The notes below the pieces were generated by a model that saw only the letters and a program-made list of their open reading frames with translations, made no database searches and was not told the DNA's origin. A DNA stretch of 64,000 nt from an uncultured bacterium (GTDB lineage Bacteria; Actinomycetota; Coriobacteriia; Coriobacteriales; Coriobacteriaceae), in NCBI GenBank assembly GCA_905215525.1, contig CAJMQJ010000003.1, positions 62,001 to 126,000 on the forward strand, written 5' to 3'. Position 1 is the first letter of the stretch. Each line of letters starts with the position of its first letter. A program made the translations under genes and the position numbers. Below are positions 50,759 through 59,744 of this stretch, piece by piece.

Positions 50759-51430
50759 CTAGACCGAATAGCCCTGGCCGCGGTGCGTTGTCAAATACCC
50801 CTTGATGCCGATTTTTTCGAGCGTGGTGCGCAGGCGGTTGATGTTGACGGTGAGCGTATTGTCGTCCACGAAGGCGTCGGAGTCCCACAGGTCCTGCATA
50901 ATGGCCGAGCGCGAAACGATCTTGCCCGCGCGGCTCAGAAGCAGCGAGAGGATACGCAGCTCGTTTTTGGTGAGCTCGGTGCTGGTGCCCGTTTGTGTGT
51001 TGGTGACCATGGAGCGTGCGAGGTCGAGCTCCAGTCCCTTGTGGACGAGCGTACTGCGCTCGCCCGCCGTCGCGGTGCGACGCAGTAGTGCGTTGATGCG
51101 CGCCACGAGCACACGGGCGCTGTAGGGCTTGGGAACAAAGTCGTCCGCGCCGAGCGTCATGGCCATGACCTCGTCGATCTCGGTCGTGCGCGACGTGAGG
51201 ACGATGATGGGGACCTCGGATTCGCGACGGACCTCGTGGCAGGCGTGCTGGCCGTCTTTGACGGGAAGCGTCAGGTCGAGCAGCACAAGGTCGGGAGCGG
51301 CAGCGAGAATATCGCGCGAGACGTGCTCGAACGATTCGCAGGCCTCGACCCCAAAACCGGCACGAGCAAGGATGTCAGCAAGCTCGCGACGAATGGGCTC
51401 GTCGTCCTCAACGATATAGATCAGCGCCAT
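50759..51430 (-). CDS. OmpR-family response regulator
   Basis: The 223-residue product has a receiver domain with phosphoacceptor Asp52 (VLLDLTLPVKDG), the acidic pair in VEDDEP, and the conserved Lys in FVPKPY. A winged-helix DNA-binding domain (residues about 125-222, ending YLTTHRGQGYSV) follows. It forms a two-component system with the kinase directly downstream. Confidence 0.93.
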   Translation of the reverse strand: MALIYIVEDDEPIRRELADILARAGFGVEACESFEHVSRDILAAAPDLVLLDLTLPVKDGQHACHEVRRESEVPIIVLTSRTTEIDEVMAMTLGADDFVPKPYSARVLVARINALLRRTATAGERSTLVHKGLELDLARSMVTNTQTGTSTELTKNELRILSLLLSRAGKIVSRSAIMQDLWDSDAFVDDNTLTVNINRLRTTLEKIGIKGYLTTHRGQGYSV

Positions 51431-51608
51431 GGATTCCGCTCCCCTCCTGGTTGTCTTACAGCCATTATTACCGCAAAGCCGCCGGTACGCGCCTCGCGCG
51501 GCGCCAAGGTGACAGAACTGTTCGCGAACGAAAGCGTTCGGCTCGCCCCTCGCTCGCGGCGGGCGCGGGGATTACATGATTATAAAATCCCCGTCCCAGA
51601 AAAATCAT

Positions 51609-52316
51609 TTAGCGGCGGGCGCGGAGCTTTTCGTAGCCTTCGGCGAAGAAGGCGACCGTGGCGGCGTCGGCCTCGGCGGCATCCGTCTCGGCGGCAGGCA
51701 CCACGCCGTGCTCGTCGCTCACCAGGAACAGCGCGCCCTTGAGCTGTGCGGGAATGTCCACGCGCGTGACCGGGATGCCCTTGGTCTGGGCCAGCTGCTC
51801 AATGAGCGTCGCCGTGCCGCACAGGCACTCGTCCGCCGGCGCCACAAAGGCAAGTTCACCGTCGTTGACGGCAGCGAGCAGCTCGGGCGCCACGCCGGTC
51901 TCGTCGGCCTCGGAGCGGGCCTCGGCAGAACGGGCACGCAGCGCCTTGGCCGACGTATCGGCTAGCGGCTCGTACTCCCCCACCGTCATGGCAGCGTTGC
52001 CGTTGATGTCGATCACCAGCATGAGTACGCCGTCGCGCGCAGTGTAATCGCCCTCGGCAAGCGACCACTCAACGTGCTGCTTGGCCCAGCTGAGCATGTT
52101 GTGGGTAAGCGGCTCGCCCTGCACCAAGCGCTCGGACAGCGCGCGGATGTGACGGTTGAGCATGGGCACCTTTTTGTTGGACATGCGCCAACGGCAGACA
52201 AGCGCGGGCTTGTCGAGCGTAAACTTCTCGACCGACTCCTGATTGGCGCAAAAGTCCTCGTACGCACGCTGATCCTCGGCATTGCCAAACAGCTCGGCAT
52301 CATCAATCTGGGGCAT
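51609..52316 (-). CDS. Conserved-looking protein of unknown function
   Basis: The 235-residue, acidic, soluble product contains a central strand-rich part (GVLMLVIDINGNAAMTVGEYEPL) and a C-terminal Ala/Glu-rich helix. I start at the ATG at 52316 after AAAGG; ATGs at 52322 and 52340 are too close to that site or lack one. No motif lets me assign a family. It stands alone between the response-regulator gene and purH. Confidence 0.7.
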   Translation of the reverse strand: MPQIDDAELFGNAEDQRAYEDFCANQESVEKFTLDKPALVCRWRMSNKKVPMLNRHIRALSERLVQGEPLTHNMLSWAKQHVEWSLAEGDYTARDGVLMLVIDINGNAAMTVGEYEPLADTSAKALRARSAEARSEADETGVAPELLAAVNDGELAFVAPADECLCGTATLIEQLAQTKGIPVTRVDIPAQLKGALFLVSDEHGVVPAAETDAAEADAATVAFFAEGYEKLRARR

Positions 52317-52357
52317 GGTCATACCTTTCGTGTTAGTCATTCCGTCCTCTTATACCA

Positions 52358-52392
52358 AAAAGACGGCCCTCCAAACGGAGCGGCCGTCTTTT
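52358..52392. terminator. Bidirectional terminator (end of purH transcript)
   Basis: AAAAGACGGCC pairs with GGCCGTCTTTT. On the minus strand it lies about 170 bp past purH, after the region complementary to RNA copy B. Confidence 0.8.
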
Positions 52393-52430
52393 GCAGAGAT
52401 TATTTTGAAGATATGGCCCGGCAATCAATC

Positions 52431-52461
52431 AGCTTAATGGGATAGAACAACATCCCATTAA
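52431..52461. repeat. Perfect 11-bp inverted repeat before RNA copy B
   Basis: CTTAATGGGAT and ATCCCATTAAG are separated by 8 bp, directly adjoining the outer helix of the RNA at 52461. Confidence 0.6.
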
Positions 52462-52564
52462 GGGTTTTCCAAGTGCCCGAGATTGCCCCGAAAGAGGAGC
52501 GCCGCGTACTAAATGTACGCAAGCGACGGTTTGAGGGGCAAGGTCGAGTGCTTGGGAAAGCCCT
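52461..52564 (+). ncRNA. Structured RNA candidate, copy B
   Basis: It has the same fold as 43129-43229: a 20-bp outer helix with one bulge (52461-52480 with 52544-52564), a GA/GG step, a 7-bp helix TTGCCCC/GGGGCAA and a capped hairpin with GCGTAC/GTACGC. Internal loop strands are GAAAGAGGA and GACGGTTTGA. Helix 2 differs from copy A at several compensated positions. It ends at the purH stop codon. Confidence 0.7.
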
Positions 52565-54170
52565 AGTGCCTAAAATGTCTGGCTCCTGTGAAGACCATTG
52601 CGATGCCATGCTCGTTGCAGGCCTGGATGCTCTCGTCGTCGCGCTTGGAGCCGCCGGGCTGGATGATGCAGGTCACGCCGTGTGCGGCAAGCACGTCGAC
52701 GTTGTCGCGGAACGGGAAGAACGCGTCGCTTGCGCAGGCAAAGCCGCCCTTTTCCACGTCCTCGCGCTCGCAGAAGTCCTCGGCACGCTCGCAGGCCAGC
52801 AACGCGGAATCCACGCGGTTGGGCTGACCGGGGCCCATACCAATGCCGGCCTTGCCCTTGGAGACCAGGATGGCGTTGGACTTAACGCCCTTGCAAACCT
52901 TCCAGGCAAACTCAAGCTCGGCCATCTCGGCGTCGGTGGGCTTGCGGTCGGTGGGGAACGTAAAGGTCGCGGGATCCTCGGTCACGTGGTCAACTTCCTG
53001 CACCAGCATGCCGCCGTCGATGGAGCGCAGCTCCACCTGGGCGCCGTGGTCCACGCCGCCGGTAGCCAGCACGCGCAGGTTGGGACGCTTAGCCATGCGT
53101 TCGAGTGCCTCATCGGTGTAGCTCGGGGCGATGATGACCTCGACGAACTGCTTGTTCCGATCGGCAAAGTGCTCAACCAGCTCAAAGGGAACCTCGCGGT
53201 TGCAGGCGATGATGCCGCCGAAGGCGCTCTTGGGATCGCAGGCGAAGGCGCGGTCGTAAGCGGACGTAATGTCCTCGGCAACGGCGGAGCCGCAGGGGTT
53301 CTGGTGCTTGAGGATCACGCAGGCAGGCTCGTCGAACTCGCGGACCAGGTTCCAAGCGGCATCGGCATCCAGATAGTTATTGTAGCTGAGCGGCTTGCCC
53401 TGGATCTGCTCGGAGCCCACGAGCGGAAACTGCGAGCTCGCGGTGTTCTCGCAACCCTCGGCAAAGCGGTAGACCGTAGCCTTCTGCTGAGGATTCTCGC
53501 CATAGCGCAGGTCGTCGACCTTCTCCAGCGAAATCTCGAGCTTGGCAGAGGTATCCGCCACGTCACTTGCCTGGGCGGCAAGCCAACGGGAGATAGCCGT
53601 GTCGTAGGCGGCGGTGGTCTGGTAGACCTTCACCTGCAGGCGACGACGGGTGGAAAGCGTGGTGCAACCGCCGGTCTCGTGCATCTCGGCCAGGACGGCG
53701 TCGTAGTCGGCCGGATCGGAGATGACGGTAACGCTCGTGGCGTTCTTGGCAGCAGAGCGCAGCATGGAGGGACCGCCGATGTCGATGTGCTCGATGGCAT
53801 CCGCGAAGGTGACCTCGGGGTTGGCAACGGTCTTCTCGAACTCGTACAGGTTGACGACGACCAGGTCGATCAGCTTAATGCCGTGCTGAGCGGCCTCCTG
53901 CATGTGCTGCTCGGAATCGCGGCGGGCCAGCAGCGCGCCGTGAACCTTGGGGTGCAGGGTCTTAACGCGGCCGTCCATCATCTCGGGATAGCCCGTGAAC
54001 TCCTCGATGGGGGTTACGGGAACGCCCGCGTCCTCGATGGCACGAGCCGTGCCGCCCGTAGAGATGATCTCGACGCCAAAGTCATCGACCAGCGTCCGTG
54101 CGAAATCGACGACGCCCGTCTTATCGGTAACCGAGATCAACGCGCGTGCGATCTTCACATCAGATCCCAT
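52563..54170 (-). CDS. purH: Bifunctional AICAR transformylase/IMP cyclohydrolase
   Basis: The 535-residue product carries out the last two steps of IMP synthesis. The N-terminal cyclohydrolase (1-200) has LISVTDKTGVVDFA, EIISTGGTARAIED and GRVKTLHPKVHG. The C-terminal transformylase has RYGENPQQKATVY, LSYNNYLDADAAW and KHQNPCGSA. It is a single gene with its own terminator, divergent from the acetyltransferase gene. Confidence 0.96.
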   Translation of the reverse strand: MGSDVKIARALISVTDKTGVVDFARTLVDDFGVEIISTGGTARAIEDAGVPVTPIEEFTGYPEMMDGRVKTLHPKVHGALLARRDSEQHMQEAAQHGIKLIDLVVVNLYEFEKTVANPEVTFADAIEHIDIGGPSMLRSAAKNATSVTVISDPADYDAVLAEMHETGGCTTLSTRRRLQVKVYQTTAAYDTAISRWLAAQASDVADTSAKLEISLEKVDDLRYGENPQQKATVYRFAEGCENTASSQFPLVGSEQIQGKPLSYNNYLDADAAWNLVREFDEPACVILKHQNPCGSAVAEDITSAYDRAFACDPKSAFGGIIACNREVPFELVEHFADRNKQFVEVIIAPSYTDEALERMAKRPNLRVLATGGVDHGAQVELRSIDGGMLVQEVDHVTEDPATFTFPTDRKPTDAEMAELEFAWKVCKGVKSNAILVSKGKAGIGMGPGQPNRVDSALLACERAEDFCEREDVEKGGFACASDAFFPFRDNVDVLAAHGVTCIIQPGGSKRDDESIQACNEHGIAMVFTGARHFRH

Positions 54171-54447
54171 GCAGTCCTCCTGTCTGGTACGCCGCCGTGC
54201 TCTGTGAGTCGGTGATACGTCGATCTGCAGCGCTCGCGCAGCGGCATTGAAAATACTGATTTAATGTAGCGCATCGAGCGCGTCGATGCACCCCGCAACG
54301 GTCGCATGTGCAGAAAAAGCTTGCGAGCGGAGGGCATGGGCGCAGCACCGGGCGCGGTGAGTTCATGGAACACAGGGGCACCATAATTAGATGCCAATGG
54401 CGTGGTAGAACTGTGCTCGATATGCATCCGCAAAAGAAAGAGGCACT

Positions 54448-55089
54448 ATGGTCTCGCGGGTTCTCTACCGACCGTTTGACACCGAAGACTTCGACGCCAT
54501 CGCGCTGATTCTGCAGCAGCTTTGGCATAACAATTCGGATAACGATGAGTACAACCGCCTTGAGGCCGCGTGCGACCTTGCCTACTGCCTTTCGTCGTCG
54601 ACGTTTTCGCAGGTTGCGGTGATTGACGGTCAGGCGCGTGGCATTTCGCTCGCGCGTGCGGGACAGAGCTCCGGCGCCACCGTTAAGGAACATTGGATGG
54701 ATACCGAACGCGCGCTGCTATCGCAGATGCGTGAGCTGGAGCCCGATGCCTGCGCCGAGTATCTCTCGTTTGTACGCGCAACCATCCGAACCAACAACCG
54801 TCTGCTCGAGAGCAGCCCGTTGCCGCACGACAACGAGGTCACGCTGCTTGCCGTGGATCGCGATGTCCATGGCCTGGGCGTTGGCACGGTTCTGCTCGAT
54901 GCCGCAGTCTCGCACCTGTCCTCGCTTGGAGCGACGAGGGCGCACCTGTACACCGACTCCAACTGCTCATGGAAGTTCTACGAGTTGCACGGCTTTAAGC
55001 GCACGGCCACGCACCGCGCCAACCGCGAAGAGCGCCGCCACGCCATGCCGCGCGAAAGCTTCCTCTACGAACTCGATCTAACAGCCTAG
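54448..55089 (+). CDS. GNAT-family N-acetyltransferase
   Basis: The 213-residue product has the GNAT core: EVTLLAVDRDVHGLGVGTVLLDAAVSHL is the acetyl-CoA-binding motif (V-D-x5-GLGVGT), followed by LYTDSNCSWKFYELHGFKR. The first 100 residues are a less conserved extension. AAAGAGG precedes the ATG. The substrate is unknown. Confidence 0.88.
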   Translation: MVSRVLYRPFDTEDFDAIALILQQLWHNNSDNDEYNRLEAACDLAYCLSSSTFSQVAVIDGQARGISLARAGQSSGATVKEHWMDTERALLSQMRELEPDACAEYLSFVRATIRTNNRLLESSPLPHDNEVTLLAVDRDVHGLGVGTVLLDAAVSHLSSLGATRAHLYTDSNCSWKFYELHGFKRTATHRANREERRHAMPRESFLYELDLTA

Positions 55090-55103
55090 CCCAAGCAGCC
55101 ACA

Positions 55104-55174
55104 CCTAGTCATTTAAGAACGTCCCCAATGACTGATCCCCAACAACTAGTCATTTAAGTCTGTCCCTAATGAGT
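55104..55174. repeat. 30-bp dispersed hairpin repeat, tandem copies 2 and 3
   Basis: CTAGTCATTTAAGAACGTCC, then CCAATGACT (55104-55133), and a diverged copy with CTGTCCCTAATGAGT (55145-55174). Copy 1 is at 29267. Confidence 0.65.
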
Positions 55175-55198
55175 GGCCTAGGGGGTTTGTAGATAGCC

Positions 55199-55428
55199 GT
55201 GGTCAAAATACATCAAATATGAGTACTGTTACCTTTTTAGTAGCAGCGATTCGGGGCATTTTTGATGCTTATAGGCATGACGACCAGCTGCACGAGCTGA
55301 CGTAACTCCCCAAATGTTCAATAAAATGGGCTCCTAACGAGAAGTACTCTCATTAGGAGCCCATTATTATGTGCAAACATATGTGACCAACGCAGCAACA
55401 GTACTCATATTTGGCATTTTTTGTCCAC
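55199..55428. repeat. Dispersed inverted-end element, copy 3
   Basis: The left end GTGGTCAAAATACATCAAA followed by TATGAGTACTGTTACC and the right end CAGTACTCATATTTGGC followed by ATTTTTTGTCCAC match copies 1 and 2. The centre contains a separate strong hairpin AATGGGCTCCTAA/TTAGGAGCCCATT (about 55327-55367). No gene is inside. Confidence 0.75.
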
Positions 55429-55541
55429 TGCCCCTTGCGCGAAGGTCCTCAGCGGAAAGTTTGACCCGTTTCGATGCACAAAAATGGGATGAATCTTCCC
55501 TGGCAACCGCCCAGAAAGATCCACCCCAAAGCAAGCGCTCG

Positions 55542-57488
55542 CTAGAACGTTCCGCCGCCGCCTCCGCCGACGCCGCCACCGCCGCCACCGGAAAAGCCGC
55601 CGCCGCTGCCGCCGCTCGAGCTATCGGAACTCGAAGCCAGCTCGCGGATGGTCTCGTGGTACACATCGTTGAACGAATCGAGCGGGGACTCGTTGCCGTA
55701 GTGATGGTAATACCACCAGTAGCAGGGGTAGTTGTCGTAGAAATCGTCGCTGTTGCGCAGGTCCGCAGGCACGGCCTCGGCCAGCTGTCGCAGCACTTCT
55801 TTCGAAACGCCCAGGGCAACGCCCATCACCAGCAGTTTGTTCCACAAGATCAGGTCGCTGGGAATGGCCTCCTTCAGGCGCGTAAAGTCCTCAAGCCAAT
55901 GCTTGAGCGCCTTGCAGCGAGCCGCCACCTCGGCGCCCTCCGGCGTGTAGCGGCGGAAGGTGCAGCTCAGGACAAAGCCCACGATCGTGACGGGGATCGA
56001 GATCATAGCGGCACCGACGTTGGCGTCCGCAAAGTCGGTATAGATCAGAGAGCCCAGAATGCCAAAGACGATGATGATACCGATAACCAAGCCGGCAACC
56101 AGGGCGATGGTGCCGTCCGATGCAATAAGCTCGCGCGCCTCCAGCTTGCCCTTAACTGCGCTCTGATAGTCCTCGAGCTTGTCGCCAACAGATGTGGTGC
56201 GCTCGCTAGCGTACTCCTCCAGCTCGCTAAACGTGCGCGAACGGACTCCGTCCTTATCGGGCTTAACGCCGGCGAAGAAGACCTTGAGCACATCGCGATC
56301 GATACCGTCCTTCTTGGCAGCCTTCCAGGCCTCGTCGGTCACTGTGATGCGATACGTCTGCTCCTCTTTTTCGCGACGGAGCAGACCCTTCTTCTTGGTC
56401 TCGGTCGCTTCTTCCAGCTTGATCACGCGGTCGTCGGTGAGCTTCATAAGCGTGGCGATATATGCCTGATCGGGCACGTCGTTCCAGCTCATGAGAGCTG
56501 CAAGCACAGCGGGATGGTCGGCCGAGGGCACATCGCGGAAGTACTCGTCCTGGAAGAGCGGCTTGGGCTTGGGCCTGCGCAGCTTAAGCATCACGATCAC
56601 ACCGGTATAGGCAACCGCCACGACAACACACACCACGGCAATCGCGCCGGCAACCGCACGCGCGTGCTCACGGCGAGCGTTGGCCTCGTCGGCCCATTCC
56701 TTCTCTTCGCTCAGGATCGTCGACATGCGCTTTTCGCCCGAGACGGCAAGCTGCGGCACCCAGTCGCTGGGGAAGGCGATGCGTGCCTCGGCGAATTCGC
56801 CCTCATGCACGCAGGGAATGGTATAGGTGACCATGGGCTCGTCCGCATCGAGCGACACGTCGCCCGTCAGTGGGCCGTGGCCCCATGCGCGGAAGTTATC
56901 GCCCTTGACGGCAGCCGTCCCGGCAGCGGCATTTGCAAAGTAGACTTCCATCTCGACGTCATCGGAGTCCGCAGACCAGCCGTCACCCACAAATTTCCAG
57001 TAGAGCTCGGCGGTATCGGCCCAGTTCATAACCGCACCGGTCATGGAATAACTCACGTAGTAGATTGCGCTGTCGCCGCTCTCGTGAGGGCTGAACACCT
57101 TAATCTTTACGCCGTCGTCGGACTGTTCCACCGTGTAAACGCCGTCGTCGCCTTTATTTGCGCTGTCGACCTTGTTAAACGCAGTGTCGTCTTCCTCGAC
57201 GCTCAGCACATTAACGACCACCGAGCCGCCTTGCTGGTTAGAGCCTGTATTGATATCCCAATACACGCCGTTAATGTCATCGTCGAAATCGAACTGGCGT
57301 CCCTCGACAACGGTCAGCGAGCCATCGGCCTCAACCGTGGCACCGATATAGGTTTGGCTCATGGAGTAGCCGTCGGCGTGCGCGACGGCAGGCAGCAGCA
57401 ACAACGCAAGCGCGACGAGTGCGCAGACGGAAGCGAACCGCGCAAACAGGCGGCGCTGCCGACAGGGCTGGGCAACGGGGGCGTTCAT
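55542..57488 (-). CDS. DUF2207 membrane protein with Gly-rich C-terminus
   Basis: The 648-residue product has a signal peptide (to about residue 40), a DUF2207 outer domain (about 45-280), a membrane helix near 290-315, a cytoplasmic helical part and a pair of helices near 465-520. The C-terminus ends in Ser and then a run of glycines (GGGFSGGGGGG), a common feature of this family. I start at the ATG at 57488 after AAAGGA. The function of DUF2207 proteins is not known. Confidence 0.88.
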   Translation of the reverse strand: MNAPVAQPCRQRRLFARFASVCALVALALLLLPAVAHADGYSMSQTYIGATVEADGSLTVVEGRQFDFDDDINGVYWDINTGSNQQGGSVVVNVLSVEEDDTAFNKVDSANKGDDGVYTVEQSDDGVKIKVFSPHESGDSAIYYVSYSMTGAVMNWADTAELYWKFVGDGWSADSDDVEMEVYFANAAAGTAAVKGDNFRAWGHGPLTGDVSLDADEPMVTYTIPCVHEGEFAEARIAFPSDWVPQLAVSGEKRMSTILSEEKEWADEANARREHARAVAGAIAVVCVVVAVAYTGVIVMLKLRRPKPKPLFQDEYFRDVPSADHPAVLAALMSWNDVPDQAYIATLMKLTDDRVIKLEEATETKKKGLLRREKEEQTYRITVTDEAWKAAKKDGIDRDVLKVFFAGVKPDKDGVRSRTFSELEEYASERTTSVGDKLEDYQSAVKGKLEARELIASDGTIALVAGLVIGIIIVFGILGSLIYTDFADANVGAAMISIPVTIVGFVLSCTFRRYTPEGAEVAARCKALKHWLEDFTRLKEAIPSDLILWNKLLVMGVALGVSKEVLRQLAEAVPADLRNSDDFYDNYPCYWWYYHHYGNESPLDSFNDVYHETIRELASSSDSSSGGSGGGFSGGGGGGVGGGGGGTF

Positions 57489-57825
57489 AGGCACATCCTT
57501 TGTCTGTGGTACCAGTAGCGTCATTGTCCCACGTTTGCGGGTTCATGTGACGAACATCTAGGTCAGCGGAGCGTCAAACGGGACGAAAGTCACGCCCGCC
57601 GCCGGCACCTGGGGACGTTCCTTATCTGCCGGCAATCTGGGACACTCCTTGGCATAGCCCGCTCCGGCAATAGATACCACTTCATAGCTCCATCACAGGT
57701 GTAGCGGCTTTGTGTGGGCGCGGCATGCGCTGATTGAGCCGCCAGTTGAGGGGCATAAAGCAGTTGAGCGAAAACGGTTTGCCCCTTTGCCGTCCGCTTG
57801 AGGATCATGTCCCCCTTTTCCGCGG

Positions 57826-57860
57826 AAACCCCGGCAGTTGCGAAGAGCTGCCGGGGTTTC
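57826..57860 (+). terminator. Hairpin terminator of unknown transcript
   Basis: AAACCCCGGCAG pairs perfectly with CTGCCGGGGTTT. The 57489-57825 stretch before it contains no gene that I can support on either strand. Confidence 0.6.
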
Positions 57861-57983
57861 TGTCGTTTGAGGGCTAGATTGATTGACGACGATTAAGGCG
57901 CCGAGCCGGTGGTCCGGCACGCGCAACGTGTGGCCTCAGCAACTTGCAGGCCACGGCAGCGTCTCCCCCACCGCGCCCCGCGC

Positions 57984-57996
57984 TATACTCGTCCGC
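57984..57996 (+). promoter_or_regulatory. -10 box next to the gluQ start codon (leaderless)
   Basis: TATACT at 57984-57989 lies 7 nt before the ATG at 57997 and no ribosome site is present, so transcription probably begins at the start codon itself. Confidence 0.55.
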
Positions 57997-59001
57997 ATGG
58001 ACATCAACGCACGCAACATAGCAACAACCGCCGCCGACGCGCCAACGACGCCGGCCGCTCCCGCGCCCGTCGTGGGCCGCTTTGCCCCGTCGCCCTCGGG
58101 CCGTATGCACCTGGGCAACGTGTTCAGCTGCCTGTGCGCATGGCTTTCGGCCCGCAGCCAGGGCGGCAGCATCGTGTTACGCATTGAGGACCTGGACGAT
58201 CGCTGCAAGCGCCCGGAACTTGCCGCCCAATTGATTGACGACCTGGCCTGGCTGGGGCTGGAGTGGGACGAAGGCCCCTACTACCAGCACGACCGCCTAG
58301 ACCTGTACGAGAGCGCCTTGCGCCGGCTGAAAGACGCCGGCCTCACCTATCCCTGCTTTTGCACACGCGCCGAGCTCCACGCCGCGAGTGCACCGCACGC
58401 GAGCGACGGCACGCCCATCTACCGTGGCGCCTGCCGAAGTCTTTCGGCCGAGGAGGTGGCCCGCCGCAGCGCCCTGCGCGCCCCGGCCACACGTCTGCGC
58501 GTGCCCACCGTCGACGACCTCGCAGACGACGTGATCGAATTTGTGGACCGCACGTATGGTGCCCAATGCGAGGCGCTCGCCACCGAGTGCGGCGACTTTT
58601 TGGTACGCCGCAGCGACGGCGTGTTTGCCTATCAGCTGGCCGTGGTGGTCGATGACGCCGCCATGGGTGTTACCGAGATCGTACGCGGATGCGACCTGCT
58701 TGGCTCCACGCCGCGCCAGATCTATCTGCAGCATCTGCTGGGACTGCCCACGCCGCACTACGCGCACATCCCGCTGCTCATGTCGCCGGACGGCCGCCGC
58801 CTTTCCAAGCGCGATCGCGATCTGGACCTGGGCGAGCTCCGCGCCCGCTTTAGCACACCCGAGGCACTGCTGGGCTGGCTCGCCGGGCAAACGGGCATCG
58901 CGCCGGACACCACGCCGCGCTCTGCTGAGCAACTGATCGAGCACTTTAGCTGGGGTGCTATCCGCGCACACCGGGAAAACATCACCATAACGGCTGAATA
59001 G
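57997..59001 (+). CDS. gluQ: Glutamyl-Q tRNA(Asp) synthetase
   Basis: The 334-residue product is a shortened glutamyl-tRNA synthetase without an anticodon-binding domain. The HIGH-type motif is PSPSGRMHLGN (31-41), a zinc site is formed by CFC and the later YRGACR, and the KMSKS-type loop is RRLSKRD. GluQ-RS attaches glutamate to queuosine of tRNA-Asp. The first 25 residues are an Ala/Pro/Thr-rich extension. The frame is open upstream, but a TATACT box just before this ATG fixes the start as probably leaderless. Confidence 0.9.
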   Translation: MDINARNIATTAADAPTTPAAPAPVVGRFAPSPSGRMHLGNVFSCLCAWLSARSQGGSIVLRIEDLDDRCKRPELAAQLIDDLAWLGLEWDEGPYYQHDRLDLYESALRRLKDAGLTYPCFCTRAELHAASAPHASDGTPIYRGACRSLSAEEVARRSALRAPATRLRVPTVDDLADDVIEFVDRTYGAQCEALATECGDFLVRRSDGVFAYQLAVVVDDAAMGVTEIVRGCDLLGSTPRQIYLQHLLGLPTPHYAHIPLLMSPDGRRLSKRDRDLDLGELRARFSTPEALLGWLAGQTGIAPDTTPRSAEQLIEHFSWGAIRAHRENITITAE

Positions 59002-59018
59002 CCAAATACGCCCCGCCC

Positions 59019-59744
59019 CTACGCAACATCCCAAGGCTGGAGCTCGTCGCCCAGGCGAACGATGCAGTCGTAGAGCACGGTATGGCGCTCGGTCGGGTTG
59101 GCATCCCGATGGAAATGCCCGTAGTACCAGCGCTTGTAGTCCAAGCGGTCTTCCAACTCGTCAAAAAATGCCGTAAGTCGATCGACGGCGGGGCAATTCC
59201 AGCCGGGCGCCGGATAGAGCGTGGGCGAAAGCATGCGCGTAGAGCAGGTGTGGGTGACCACGTAGTCGACCTTCCAGCCCACGCTGTCGAGCTTCGTCCG
59301 TGCCTCCTCAAAGTTGCGCTCGTCCGGCAGCTCCTGTGGCCACCAGCTGGAATACGGAATGCGGTATTCCTTGTCCACGCTCGTGGCACCGCCCATAGTA
59401 AAGATCGTTGAGCCGTCGAGCTCAAAAATCTCGCCACGCGTCAGGCGCCGTATGGGAGAGGTGTCCGACAGGCGCTGTGTCAGCCCACCGTGCCACAGCT
59501 CCATGGGACGCTCCGCCCAATGGTCGAAGCGCTCGTGGTTACCGTCGACAAACAGCACGGTATAGGGCCGCGACTCCAGCCAGGCGATGTCGGCGCACTC
59601 CTCGGCAGAGAAATCCCACGGAAGGCCAAAGTCGCCCGCGATGATGAGATAGTCGTCGCTCGTCAGACTATCCCCAAGCTCCCAGTCGCGCAGCTTTTGC
59701 ATGTCGAGGCCGCCGTGAATATCGCCCGTCACATAGACCGTCAT
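59019..59744 (-). CDS. Metallophosphoesterase (calcineurin-like)
   Basis: The 241-residue product has the metal-binding signatures VTGDIHGG (residues 5-12), IAGDFGLPWD, VDGNHERFD, VVTHTCS and WYYGHFHRD in order. Such enzymes hydrolyse phosphoesters; the substrate is unknown. It overlaps the next metallophosphoesterase gene by 4 bp, so both are translated together although they belong to different subgroups. Confidence 0.9.
   Translation of the reverse strand: MTVYVTGDIHGGLDMQKLRDWELGDSLTSDDYLIIAGDFGLPWDFSAEECADIAWLESRPYTVLFVDGNHERFDHWAERPMELWHGGLTQRLSDTSPIRRLTRGEIFELDGSTIFTMGGATSVDKEYRIPYSSWWPQELPDERNFEEARTKLDSVGWKVDYVVTHTCSTRMLSPTLYPAPGWNCPAVDRLTAFFDELEDRLDYKRWYYGHFHRDANPTERHTVLYDCIVRLGDELQPWDVA

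Noticed and set aside
50759..51430. A BceRS-ABC bacitracin-resistance module including uppP
   Set aside because: uppP is about 2 kb away on the other side of usp and no ABC transporter gene is present, so a functional link is not supported by the sequence.
57489..57825. A possible gene or transposon remnant between the DUF2207 and gluQ genes
   Set aside because: Reading all frames gives no recognisable protein; only a terminator-like hairpin at the end is supported.
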